In this document: positions 21,201 to 32,400 of the stretch, in pieces | Position numbering within the stretch: the stretch's first letter is position 1 | How the letters are laid out: each line of letters starts with the position of its first letter | Origin: Circinella minor | Taxonomy: Eukaryota; Mucoromycota; Mucoromycetes; Mucorales; Lichtheimiaceae | DNA length: 64,000 bases | Assembly (NCBI GenBank): GCA_016758965.1 | Contig: JAEPRB010000084.1 | Location: 87,059-151,058, forward strand | Direction: 5' to 3' | Position numbers and translations under genes: made by a program | Notes under the pieces: model-generated | The model's database searches: none | Told to the model about the DNA's origin: nothing | What the model saw: only the letters and a program-made list of their open reading frames with translations

Positions 21201-22539
21201 AGAAAACGACACAACCGGTAATGATAAGGATAATGAACGACAAACTCCAACGTCTGATTCGTTGGAAGGACTTGACGAAGAAGATGGATTAGACCATTCT
21301 CAACACACAATTTCTAATGATAATGTTCTTCGTACAAAACAATCTGATGATTTAATTCAAGAAACTGAACAAGAAGGAGAAGTGACAGAACCACAAGAAG
21401 AACAAGTGGTTAGTAATGACAAAAGTAAGCCTACAACTACTTCAGTAATTGATAAAGAGAGTACAACAAAGGAAAAAGAGGAAGAGGAAGAGACAGTTGA
21501 AGTAGAAGAAACCGTAGATGGCGTGATTGTTTCAGAAACAACTATTATCAGCTCAACAGAAAAAACTAGTAATAATAAGGATAATGATGAAAATGAAGAT
21601 GAGAAAGAAGCAGATAATACACCAACCACGGTTGAAATTGTTGAACTTGATAATGAAAACAACGAGAAAGATAATTCAGAGACACCTTTTATTTCACTCG
21701 ACAATACCCGTGATGGAATGACTACGATAGTGTCAGATAGTGTTGATGAAGTAAAGGAACAATCAGATATTACTGAATCTACTGATGAATCTACAGCAGC
21801 AGCAACAGGAACAGTAGCAGGAGTAGAAGCAACGAATGCATCGGAAAATGTAGTTGTAGAAAATACACAATCAGAAGAGGAACTCAAACCTTTAATGGAT
21901 AATTTTGGTACACCTGTTTTAAATCAATCAGGTTCAACTCCTCAAATCTTGCAATCAATGGAGGACGCGCTTGGTCAATCACCTGGCCATCCTGACACTT
22001 CCACTACTGCTACTATTACTGATAATGATACCCAACAAGCTGTTGAATTAACTGAAACATCAGCTCAAGAATCATCAGTAGCAGCAGCAGCAGCAAAAGA
22101 AGAAGAGGAACAAACAACGACAGTTGTTATCAATGACGATTATAATGCGCCAAAAAAGGACCTTGAAGATCCAATGATAGAGGATAGACAAGAGGTCATT
22201 GTTAGCAATTCTTTGGTAGGCACAACAACTAATAATGATAGTAATACTTCTAATGAAAATACTACTGGTGCACAAGGACATGACTATGTGGAGCAAGGAG
22301 AAGAAAAAGAAGTAAATAGTGGTGGAGAAAATGGAAATGAAACAATAGGGGAGGCAATGGATGAGGATAATAATAATAATGATAATGGTGGTGATGTGAA
22401 TATGAGAGAAATAGTGGATGAAGAAATGGAAAATGTTGAGGAAGAACAGGGTGAGGCAATGGAAGAAGTTCCTGCTCCTCCTTCTACTACTATTACTACA
22501 ACTGTTGCTGCTGCTACTGAAGAATCTCGACAACTTTAA
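18280..22539 (+). CDS. C3HC zinc-finger protein, ZC3HC1/NIPA (Rsm1/Pml39) family, with giant acidic tail
   Basis: Nuclear-pore-basket associated family involved in mRNA export and quality control. Five exons: 18280-18434, 18535-18893, 18991-19074, 19163-19275, 19390-22539; in frame, 1286 aa. First module (about residues 100-230): FYKRLETYSTLFISKRRP, CAMHGF, CKLSCSTCDCTNFVIDI and SHRPGCFWKFDKC, giving the C...C-H...C ligands of the zf-C3HC fold. Second module (about 270-340): FGWRLDNNKNSLKCHHCFRTIQ...NNHMEYCSWIN, the Rsm1-like second zinc site. From about residue 400 to the end it is Glu/Asp/Thr/Ser-rich with almost no hydrophobic structure. Human NIPA is 502 aa and fission yeast Rsm1 much shorter, so about 900 residues are extra. 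No FG repeats seen. Confidence 0.88.
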
Positions 22540-23261
22540 GATTCTAATATTTTTACACCTCAAATATTATTATTTTCATTGTAAGTCTTTGATTATTATT
22601 ATTATTATTTTTTCAATTCGATATATTAACTTTACTAGTATTGTTAATATTATAGTGCTTACAAAAGGTTACCTTTATTTTCTTTCTTTTATTTTTTCGC
22701 TACTAAAAATCCTCTCCCCTTCTTGAAGTATTTTCATTTTCTTTTTTTTTTCATATATAGCTCATATATAGTAATTCTTTCTCTTTCTTATTTTCTTTCT
22801 GTCCTTTATTATACATATTTGCATTTTATCATTATACCTTTTGTACATAGCTTATTCCATTAAAAAAAATTAGTTTGCTTTCAGTAAATCTTTGTTTTTG
22901 GTCTCCCTCTCAACGGCAGGCGAGAATTAGAAATTAAGGATTATTTATGAATGATATAGCAAAATAATTTTCTTTGTATCCACTTTTCTTAAAATATAAA
23001 CGTATTATGTGATCATGACGTTTGGACAATGATACTTTTTTTTATACATATTATTAATCAATAGTATATGAAAAATCAAACAAGTACTAAAAATAATTGA
23101 TATGATACAAGCTAACACATCCTTTAGAAGATAAATTTTTGGCGATTAATTTTTTTTCGCGTTGGGAAGAAATTGATTTCCTATTTTTTTTTAAAAAACT
23201 TTCGCGTTTCAAGCAAGTCTTGTAATTTTCTTTTAAGACATTCTCCTTGGTTGTTACCTAA
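22540..23261. other. Intergenic region, ZC3HC1-like to RFWD3-like
   Basis: T-rich 3' flank then AT-rich DNA leading to the RFWD3-like start. No gene or recognisable site seen. Confidence 0.5.
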
Positions 23262-25526
23262 ATGCACCCTTTTTATCAAAGTGCTTTTACCACTACAACA
23301 AGAACCATTAATACCAATGAACAACAAGGAGAAACTAGTGCTACTACCAGTAACAATGACAATAGCGATAACCGTAACAATAATAACATGAATAGCGACA
23401 ACAACAACGACGATGCATTACATGACTTTCAAGAGTCATTGACACCATTAAAGAAAACAGGAAAACAATTATCAAAAGGAAAACGATCAAGAAATGATTA
23501 TGAAGATAGCGATGACGAGGATGAAAGTAGTAATAATGCAACTGAATGTCCCATTTGTCTTAAAGGAGTATCTAATCAAGGTGAACATGCACTTGTTGTT
23601 ACAAAGTGTGGACATACCTTTGGGGAAATGTAAATATATTATACATACATTTGATTATTTCCAAAGCAAGATAAAAAAAAATGAGAGCTTATTTATCATA
23701 AAAAATAATAATAATAATCTTTAATCCTAGATGTATTATGAAATGGATACTTAAAAAACAAAAAGATAAAGTTCATCCACGATGTCCCATTTGCGGGTAC
23801 GATAACAAAAAAAAGAAAGATACTTTTAATGGATTGATAAATTGACTTTATATGATGACTTTTTCTATATTAGGCAAAATGGACCTATTTTAAAAAAATC
23901 GGATTTACGACGAGTTATTGTTACAAAATTAATAGCTCATGATACCAGTGATATAGAACGGATTAGAAAAGAACTTGATGAAGCTAAAAAAATGATTGAT
24001 GATAAAACGAGAGAGATTATGAGTTTAAAAGGACAAATCAAATTATTAAATCAAAGTCAAAGCTCTGAACAACTTGAAGTATTAAAAGCAAAGTAAGTCT
24101 TTTTTTTTCTCTTTACCTTGATTTTATTTATTCATTAAAAAAAACTTTATTGGTTAATTAATAATTGATTTTCTTTTATAATGATTAATAGATTAGTAGC
24201 ACTGAGTTCTGAAAAATTCAATAATGATAGTAATCGACTAGAAGAAGTACAAGAAAAGAAAATATTACAAGAATTTTACTCATATCCACTTGAATACCAG
24301 GTAATACGTGTGACAAGAAAATAGTAGATCACAAGAGTAAGAGAAGAGAGATATTAGTCTATTTTTTTTTGTCCAACCTATTATTTTATTAAAGTTTATT
24401 GTTATTTAAATTGATTTAGCAACAAGGTAGATCCTTGGCAATTAGTGCAATGGATGAAATGGCAATTATATCCGTTGGTAATGCAAGCACAGGTTATGGT
24501 TTACAAAGGATCAGTTTACGAGATATTAAAAGTGTGGATTATTTTCCAAATCATAAAAAAACAATTCGAGATATCAAATGTTCACCTTTTCAACAATCAT
24601 TGATATTATCCACTGGATTGGATAGTAAATTAGCATTAACTTGTGTACGAAACAAACATGTTATTCAAACCTATTCACTTGAAAAACCTGGCTGGTCTTG
24701 TGATTTCGATGAAACAGATTCAAACTTATTATATTGTGGATTACTTAATAATACGGTATCAGTCTATGATATTCGTAATACCAAAAATCATTTACATCAA
24801 TTACGTCCTCCAAATACACCAGGGAACTTTTCAATTCATTCACTTGCTGCTGTTAATAATGGTGCCGGTGGTGGGAAAAGACTTATTTTTTGTTCAAATA
24901 ATATGGGATCTTATATGTGGGAACTTGATACATCATTAGCAACAGCAATGGAAGGACAACCCCCAATTTTTCATCCTTTATCTTGCACAACCCAAGAAGG
25001 TAAAAAAAAAAGAGTAATTAAATCTGGATTGCTTTAGAGATATATTATTGTATGTGAGACAAAAAAAAAACTAACAAGATTTTACAATAAATATATGACA
25101 TGTTTATTAGGATATAAACCTTATTCTCTTTCGTTTGATAATGGAACACGAACAATACTGATTTCATCACGTCGATCAACTGCATTAAATAATGGTAGCA
25201 CATTACATTCGTTATATCAACTCTATCAAGGACAACAACAACAACAACAGGAAGAGGAGTTTATTAAACCTGCTTGGTCTCTTGAAAACCCTTATCCACA
25301 AATTCAATTAGCAAGAACATACCATTTCGAAAAAGGTGGTGGTTCAAAAGACTTGATAGCTTGTTTTGCAAGTGACAAAACAATATCATTACGTAACCAT
25401 CAAGAAGATTTAGGCTCATTTTCTGTAAATGATCCTGTAATGGATATCAAGGCAAAAAAAGTGGGGCAAGATATTGTTGTTGGAGCTTTAACTGAAAAAA
25501 CGTTACATTTGTATAAATATCAATAA
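23262..25526 (+). CDS. RING and WD40 domain E3 ubiquitin ligase, RFWD3-like
   Basis: Probable ubiquitin ligase; animal and plant RFWD3 acts on RPA-coated stalled forks and in interstrand crosslink repair. Six exons: 23262-23629, 23731-23796, 23874-24092, 24192-24300, 24420-24999, 25111-25526; in frame, 585 aa. A disordered Asn-rich N-terminus is followed by a RING with C96, C99, C116, H118, C124, C141 and C144, including CGHTFGEICIMKW, close to RFWD3's CGH.FG..CI..W. A coiled coil follows (about 170-250; RIRKELDEAKKMIDDKTREI), then a WD40-like beta-propeller (IRDIKCSPFQQSLILSTGLDSKLAL, NLLYCGLLNNTVSVYDIRN and later blades). RING, coiled coil, WD40 in this order is diagnostic of RFWD3. Human RFWD3 is 774 aa; the SQ-rich N-terminal part is shorter here. 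Confidence 0.88.
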
Positions 25527-27528
25527 TAATAATAATCAGTAGTGACAGTTTACGTAATATATAATATAAATCAACATTTGATTATTATATAGCTTATACT
25601 TCATAAAAACCTTGTATATAAATGTATAATATTATAACAAAATGCACTAATCAAAAGAATTGTTAATAAAATAACATTAAATAACAATAATAATAAAAAG
25701 CGGGTACACTAATATCGTATGATTTATTGATTGTGACACTAAGGGAAAAAAAAAAGTCTCACTCGCCACAAAGTTTTTTAAAAAGATAAAAGATCTCCTA
25801 AGTGAGTTATAACAAGAAAATAGGTTGTACGGAACATTACAGATACAATATAAGCCACGTACTACCTTGAATTTGTCCATTTATACAACAGATTTCTATA
25901 TAATACTTCATTGCTCTATTAATACATTTTTTTTTATTTAGTATCCCATTCGTCATTGGAAGAGAAAGAAACTATGAAAAAGGAGATGACAAAAAAAAAA
26001 AAAAAACTTTGTAATATATAAATAATAAATCAGATATAATAATAATAATACTGCTAATAAAAAAAAAAAAGACAAAAAATGTCAAATCAGAAACTAAATA
26101 ATAAGCTGGGATTATGATACTACTATAAATTTATTGTAAGTTGATTGTAACATTGAGGAGGGGGGGAAGTTTAGGCTTATAATATTTATAAACAATAAGA
26201 AGAAAATGAAAAAAAAGGGTCGATTAATTTTATTTACCAATCTATTGGAATATTATGTATAAAGAACCCATTTTATCCAAAAACAATCAAAAAGCCGTTG
26301 TTTAATTGCTACGCAACGTATGTAAAATGGTGTCATCCAATCAAGTCATTTGTTGTTTTGCGTAGCATACACATTTTTCAATATATGCAAGTCTAAAATT
26401 AGCTGAATGAGGCGGATGCTTTTTGTATTTTTAATAATATTATAGTGCGCCCGGAGATTAAGGATTCCTTTGATAAACAGTTGCTCTTTATTAAAAAAAA
26501 AGAAGACAGACATCATTAACCCGCGAAATTCATTAACCCGTCTGTCGGTTATAATAACATGAATATTGTAATTTTTGTTCGGAACCTCGGAGAAAAAAAA
26601 AGCGAGCCATTGGTAAATGTAAACAAAAAAAGGGAACACAAAAATAAACAATATTATTTATAGTGCTTAAACTTTTTTCACTTTTCTTTTTTATCATTAA
26701 CATTTTTACCATCCACATAAATAAAAAAAGAGAGAACAACATTTGGGTTGCTTAGTAATTATTTATTTAAAAGAATATCAACACAAAAAAATGACAAACG
26801 TTGTGATATACTTTTTGATATACCGCAAAAATAAATTAAGCATTTTTGTTTTTGATACTATAGTTAGAAAATAAGTGGCGGCGAATAATAATAATAAAAA
26901 AAAAAGAATCTTGTGATTGTGGCTCGTGTCAATAACTTACTTGAGCGCCGCTCATGATAATATATGTATATATATATTTATACATATAATATTTATAAAC
27001 CCAGTTTCTTCTCTCTCATTTTGTTAAACCGAAAAGACTATTACTACGTTCTTTTTTACACAAGATTAGAGGAGTTCTCTGTGAATGAGAGTGTGCGTGT
27101 TACCATTTTTGAATTTTCTCGAGGCAACACACACAACAAAATACGGTTTAAAACCATATTTTTATTTCCCTTTTTGTTATTTCTCACCTTTTTTTAGATC
27201 GCCTTTCTTTTTTTTTTTTTCTTCCTACAACTCTTTTTTTTTCTCCCTTCTTTCTTTCTCTTCTTTTTTTTTATATCTTTTTTTCTTAATAGATCAACAA
27301 CAATCTCCCTTGGGTCATGCTACCCATTGATTCCAAAACTTTTTATTAAACTTTTTTCATTTTATTTTATACGTGTTATTGTTTTTATATTAGTTAACCT
27401 TCGTCCTTACTTCTTTATTTTGTATTTTGAAACTTTTTTTCCCCACACTTGAACACCTTATTTTATCAGGCACAAAAAAAAAAAAAAAAAAAACGCGCGC
27501 CTGAAACTTTTGATCCGCTTTCCCGGCT
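25527..27528. other. Intergenic region, RFWD3-like to SH3 membrane protein
   Basis: About 2 kb without a supported gene. Notable: GCTACGCAA at 26308-26316 with its inverted copy at 26358-26366; CATTAACCCG repeated near 26514 and 26531; then long T/C-rich tracts (27170-27290), typical of the promoter-proximal leader of the next gene. Confidence 0.5.
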
Positions 27529-27535
27529 TATAAAG
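27529..27535 (+). promoter_or_regulatory. TATA box of the SH3 membrane protein gene
   Basis: TATAAAG within CGGCTTATAAAGTTTC, 87 bp upstream of the start codon and just downstream of a poly-A tract with GCGCGC. Position and flanking composition fit a core promoter. Confidence 0.5.
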
Positions 27536-27621
27536 TTTCTGACTTTTTTTTTTTATACATATCAGTATATTATATACAGTAAACCACATACAACTCAACA
27601 TACAGTCCTTATATAAGAGTT

Positions 27622-29626
27622 ATGGCTTGGCATTCCAGCTCAACAACAACAATAATAATAGCAGCAAAACCATTATCAATATTATATTATTTACTACTTT
27701 ATTATTATTTGATATCAACCATATTGGTTATAGACGTCGTTCATGGTCAACTTGATTCAAACGGATGTCTTTTACTTTCTTCATCCAAAACATGCCCACA
27801 ATTCAATCAATATTATATCGGTATTACCGATCAACTTAAATCAACTTATTCATTTTTATCCAACGTAACTGATGTAACATCATTTGACAATGCACTGTTC
27901 AACTATGTTTCTTCAACTTCTTATTTACAACAGCTTGGTTGCACTACCTCTAATAATAATAAAGATACCCAACAACAACAAAATAGTAATAATAATAATA
28001 ATGAAAATGACAACAAAGATGAATTTTATCCACGTTATTCTCTAAGTCGATTATGTGCTTTATTTGTTCATGACGCGACAAGTTTGTTATCTTGTAATTA
28101 TGGTCAAGGTATTACACCCGAGCCACTCTGTCAATCAACTTGTAATGATTGGATCGATAGTTTGAAAAATAGTACTAGCAGCAGTAGTACGGGAACAACA
28201 AATGATGATGATGATGATAAAACAGTAACTTGTTCATCTTCAATTTATGGATCATTCGAGCTTGAATGTTCTTCATGGCCTGCTTTTACTGGGACAAGTG
28301 GAAGTTGTATTCTTGGTTCTGATAATGAACCTGATAATTGTGGTAAGAAATTCGTTATTCATATCTTTTTAATAGTTTTTATTGGGAGACTTGAGGTCGG
28401 GTGTTGTGTTGTTATGGAAATGGATAACAAAATTGAATTAACTTTTAATCTAATTAGGTTTCCATGACGATAAAAAACATGCATGTGAATATTGTGAAAC
28501 TCATAGTGATGATAATTGTTGTCAAAATATGGCATGCATTAATAACGCACTTTCTGCAGGTGCTATTGCTGGTATTGTCGTTGGCGCTATTGTGGGTCTT
28601 ATTGCCATTTTTGTCGTATATTATATATTTTGCTGGCGTCGAAGGCGAGACAATACACGATTTCTTCCTATTATTCCTGTTGGTACAAACGACAAGAGTG
28701 GTTTACATCATCACGGTAGTGGTCTCAGTAGTAAAGTTGAAGGGGATGATGATTACGAAGCACGTGAACATTTGTTCAATAACAACAACAATCACAACAA
28801 TAATAGTACACTAATGAATTATGCAAATGGGGCAGGATCTGTTGGTGTCGCTACCACAGCCGTTGGAGCTACGTCAACAACCACAGCTATGGAAATGGAA
28901 GAAAAGACACAGCTTCCTTCTCCAAATCCTGTGGAAATGGCCGAATTATTTTGTGAAGTAATTCATAGTTATCCACCTCAAGTAGATGATGAATTGGATC
29001 TTCGTGAAGGTGATGTGGTATACCTTATTTTCCAATTGGATGATGGATGGGGTTATGGATTGAATTTATCTACTTCACAAACCGGTGTATTCCCTTTGGT
29101 ATGTGTTACTCGTGCAAGAGAAGAGTTGCTGGAACAATTACTTCTTGTACCAAGTGATCAAGAACATTTTTCAAATGACAAGGTTTTGATTGGAGAAGAC
29201 GAAGATGAAGAACAAGCCATGCTATCGGCAAATACTACCAATACAATGAATAACTTGGGAGCCATTGTAGCAGCAGCACGGTCAAGGTCACCGTCACCTA
29301 ATAATCAAGTACAATTGGAAAAAACACCTACTAGTGCCACCAGTCATAGTTTACTCCAGTGGCGCATGCAACAAATTCGGGATGATGTACGACGTTCGAT
29401 CAGTGTGAATTCCCTAAAACGGATCAGTCGACAACCAAGACAAGCACCACCACCTGTCAAAATTCATCATCATAATACTCTACCAACAAAACGGGTCACA
29501 GATCAATTGTCCCCTCAACAACAATTATTTTCAGCACCTGTTACTTCTTCTTTAAAAATGACCCCACCTCCACCTGTACCGCGTCATATGATTGAAGAGC
29601 ATGAAATGCATAGTTCAAATCCCTAA
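27622..29626 (+). CDS. Single-pass membrane protein with Cys-rich ectodomain and cytoplasmic SH3 domain
   Basis: Two exons: 27622-28342 and 28458-29626; in frame, 629 aa. N-terminal hydrophobic stretch ILYYLLLYYYLISTILVIDV ending VHG/QLD, a likely cleaved signal peptide. The ectodomain (about 42-270) has at least a dozen Cys (for example SSSKTCPQF, SRLCALF, LSCNYG, EPLCQSTCNDW, CEYC, DDNCCQNMAC), Asn-rich inserts and several N-glycosylation sequons. Transmembrane helix GAIAGIVVGAIVGLIAIFVV (about 275-300), then RRRRD. The cytoplasmic part carries an SH3 domain at about 403-460: FCEVIHSYPPQVDDELDLREGDVVYL...DDGWGYGLN...TGVFPLVCV, then Pro-rich segments (PPPVKIHHH, PPPPVPRH) that could bind SH3 partners. 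Architecture recalls Fus1/Sho1-type signalling membrane proteins, but the Cys-rich ectodomain fits neither. The likely role is at sites of polarised growth; this is inference. Confidence 0.8.
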
Positions 29627-30314
29627 AAAGAAATGTTATTGTAAAAGATTTTGTAAAGTCATCCCACTTTTTTTTTCATTGCAACACATTTTTTTTTCAT
29701 TTTTTTACACTATTTTATTCCGTACAAATACCTTTTTTTTATATTATTACAAACCATTTACAATTTTAGTATCAATTTAAAAACACACACACACACCCAT
29801 ACATACGCACACCCATACTAACAATCATCATCAAAACTTATCACTCACTAAAACATTTTTTTTTCACATCATATCTATTATATATGTATTATATATATGT
29901 ATTTTTTTTTCTGCTCCTGAAAATGTCTTTTTTTTTCATTACTAGAAATGAATATCTAATCTCGATATATTATTTTAATTAAAAATCACATGGATGATCC
30001 ATCTTTATGTAATCAACTTGAAAATATTTTACTAGATAAACATACCCCAATAGTTGTTAACCGATGGAATTTACTGTTAAAAATTATATACATGACATGA
30101 AAGTTGGTGTGTAAAAAGAACAAAAAAAATAATCTCAAGTTTCCTTTGTATTAGATTTCTATGTAAAGCAGTTGCATTTCTTTTGAAATCTTTTTTTTTA
30201 CAATTTAAGCTTGTCTTTATTCTTTCAGGTATGTATGTACAATAATACCTGCTTAATGATATATAGTATTTTTATAATACGTAATTTAGTATTAACGGTC
30301 CGTGTCCCATCTTG

Positions 30315-30360
30315 CTCGACTGAATGAGTCACTTCGCTCTGCTTCGTCTCATTCAACGAG
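30315..30360. repeat. Hairpin with 12-14 bp stem
   Basis: CTCGACTGAATGAG is followed 19 bp later by CTCATTCAACGAG, its inverted copy with a small mismatch next to CTCG. The loop is rich in CTTCG/CTCTG. A role as terminator or transposon end cannot be judged. Confidence 0.55.
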
Positions 30361-30989
30361 TCCACGTCCTAATAGTACTATTAGTAGACGAAGAGGCCTT
30401 TTTTTTTTTGTATAAAACCCGGTACATTTAAGCAGCCAAACCCAAAAGATACTCTCATAACGCAGGCCCTCTAGGCTTCAAGAAGCTATAGCAGCACCTG
30501 GAATCATCTAATCCTTTTCAAAAATTGATAATACCAGTGGCGTCAGCATAGCTGTATAAGTCGTAGTAGCAACATTCCCAATAAAAAAACATTAGATTTC
30601 ATACGTAATAATTTACGTGGGAATAAAAATGGTAGCGGGCGAGTAATGTTTCCAATAAGGTGATCGATTTCTTGAATTTAGAACTTTATTCAAATAACAC
30701 CTTGAATTTTATTCTTAGAGGTCTCATTTTCTAGTTTATTGTTGACACGAAGAAGATTAAAAAATGTCTATCTGAAAAGTGTAACATTTTGCAAGCAAAA
30801 ACGTTGTCACCTGTTGATCATTTATTAATAATTTAGTTTTGCTACGTAGAGATATTTAATTTTTCCAAAAGTCCGGATGGAGCTTATCTACCTATCGGTA
30901 TGTTTGATAGGATGTTACTTTGTCGTACAAACGGTAGTATATTATATTTATCAAGTTTATGAAAGATGGTAATCGAAAAAAAAAATTTT

Positions 30990-31105
30990 TTTGGCTTTGT
31001 TACGTACAAGCTCCTTGACCCCCTGACTAAGGCTCTGATTATAGAAAAGTTAATTTTCCTCTTGACAGCTGTCAAACAAACTTGTACGTAACTAAGCAAC
31101 CCCCA
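30990..31105. mobile_element. Candidate tiny MITE (about 110 bp)
   Basis: GTTACGTACAAG at 30999-31010 is repeated inverted as CTTGTACGTAAC at 31081-31092, perfect over 12 bp. Similarity extends loosely outward (GCTT next to both) and inward (TTGAC on both sides). No clear target-site duplication seen, so this is a candidate only. Confidence 0.45.
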
Positions 31106-31222
31106 AACCCAAACTTGTATTATTCATTATAAAGTCGATTGATATCAGTAAAAACTAACAGCTTATCTAAAGAGCATGACATCACCAGGTAAAAGTAAAT
31201 GAAAAGTTGTTTGTACACGATT

Positions 31223-31560
31223 TTCACTAATGGTTGGCGTGCCTTACTTTTCAACTTGGCGGAATACCAATTCCCATTTGGCGTTGGAACCATTTTAACT
31301 TGGCGCATGATGAAGATTAGGTTGGCTGACAAGGTTTTTAACCTGGCATTTGATTTTTTATTTTGGCATGGTCAAAATTCCAATTTGGCTTTAGATGAAT
31401 TTTACTTTGACGTTTGATATATTTTGTTTGGCGTTTGGCTTATATATTATAAAAAAGCAACTTATGTGCTTTTTTATATGTTGGCATCCAAGGAATTTTA
31501 ACTTCGCGGCCTATGTTTTATTATTTGGCGAATTATGTTTTTGCTCTTCCAGGATACAGC
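31223..31560. repeat. 22-bp degenerate tandem array (TTGGC) in the left arm
   Basis: TTGGC or a one-base variant starts at 31234, 31256, 31278, 31300, 31322, 31343, 31363, 31385, 31407 and 31428, then 31481, 31503 and 31525: steps of 22 bp with rare 20-21 bp. The unit is roughly TTTTAACTTGGCG plus variable bases. As 22 is not a multiple of three, the open frames across it are not genes. Confidence 0.8.
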
Positions 31561-32400
31561 CTACAAGGTCCATCCTTAGCAGCCACTGGCGGTAACATGC
31601 TTGGTAGAACTAATGATGCGTGATGTTAAAGAGTCGTCCTTTGTTAGAAACTTGCACTTGACACCAGCTTTTAATTTTGATCACAGTCCTGTGATAGAAT
31701 TCACGGTTGGTGGACATAGAGACGACACGTAAAGTACCTTGTATTCTCAGCTCTCGGTAATATGTATGGTGTATCCTGGCATTACCCGCTTGTCGTATTC
31801 TAACATAACACTCCTTAAATCTATATTATACAATATGGAAGTGTACAGATCTCATTTAAAAAGAAAACTAGTATGATCGAGCAACGACATACTACGCGCC
31901 ATTTAAACTAAAATAAACAATAAAAGAGTGTATCAATACCAAGCCCAAGGTAACTCGGATCAATAATGGTTATAATCCTTTCGAAGGATAAATGTCTGAT
32001 CAAAAGGATCCAATTCAACCATTCATTAATGTAGAATAGAAAAAGCATGAATAAGCTATTGTAACTGTAATTGTAAAGGAACTTTATTCAAATGTTCTTC
32101 CCATTAAGCATATATCGAGTATCAAAGGACTTCTATTGTCCCTTTTGTCTATGTTATATCATTTATCTTCCAAATTAACCAAATTCCACACCCACCACTA
32201 ACTGCCTTCCACGCACACCGTTTTATCGAGAACATCTATCACTGTAGTGCTTCCAAAATTGGATAAATAAGCTGCTAATACTTGGCCTATTACCTTCAAG
32301 ATAACAGTTTCCCAGATGTGCCCACGAGGAGGTGATTAGCAATCCACACCCAAAATGCCTACCACGAAAGCAGACCTAATGCCACCCACGAAAGATGACC

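Larger units (their letters stand above)
29627..31195. other. Intergenic region left of the foldback element
   Basis: 3' flank of the SH3 gene, then unique-looking DNA with a 46-bp hairpin (30315-30360), a TATAAAACCC box near 30413, and a small inverted-repeat element (about 30990-31105). No protein gene supported. Confidence 0.5.

Noticed and set aside
21357..21887. 176-codon Ser/Val-rich minus-strand frame
   Set aside because: Complement of the Glu/Asp/Thr-rich tail of the ZC3HC1-like protein; composition follows from the sense codons.
26308..26366. GCTACGCAA inverted pair as a MITE
   Set aside because: Only nine bases, no extended TIR and no target-site duplication; could be chance in 2 kb of intergenic DNA.
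31199..31417. 72-codon frame with a close copy on the minus strand at 37132-37341
   Set aside because: The two match only because the arms are inverted repeats. The underlying unit is 22 bp, not a multiple of three, so it is not a coding repeat.
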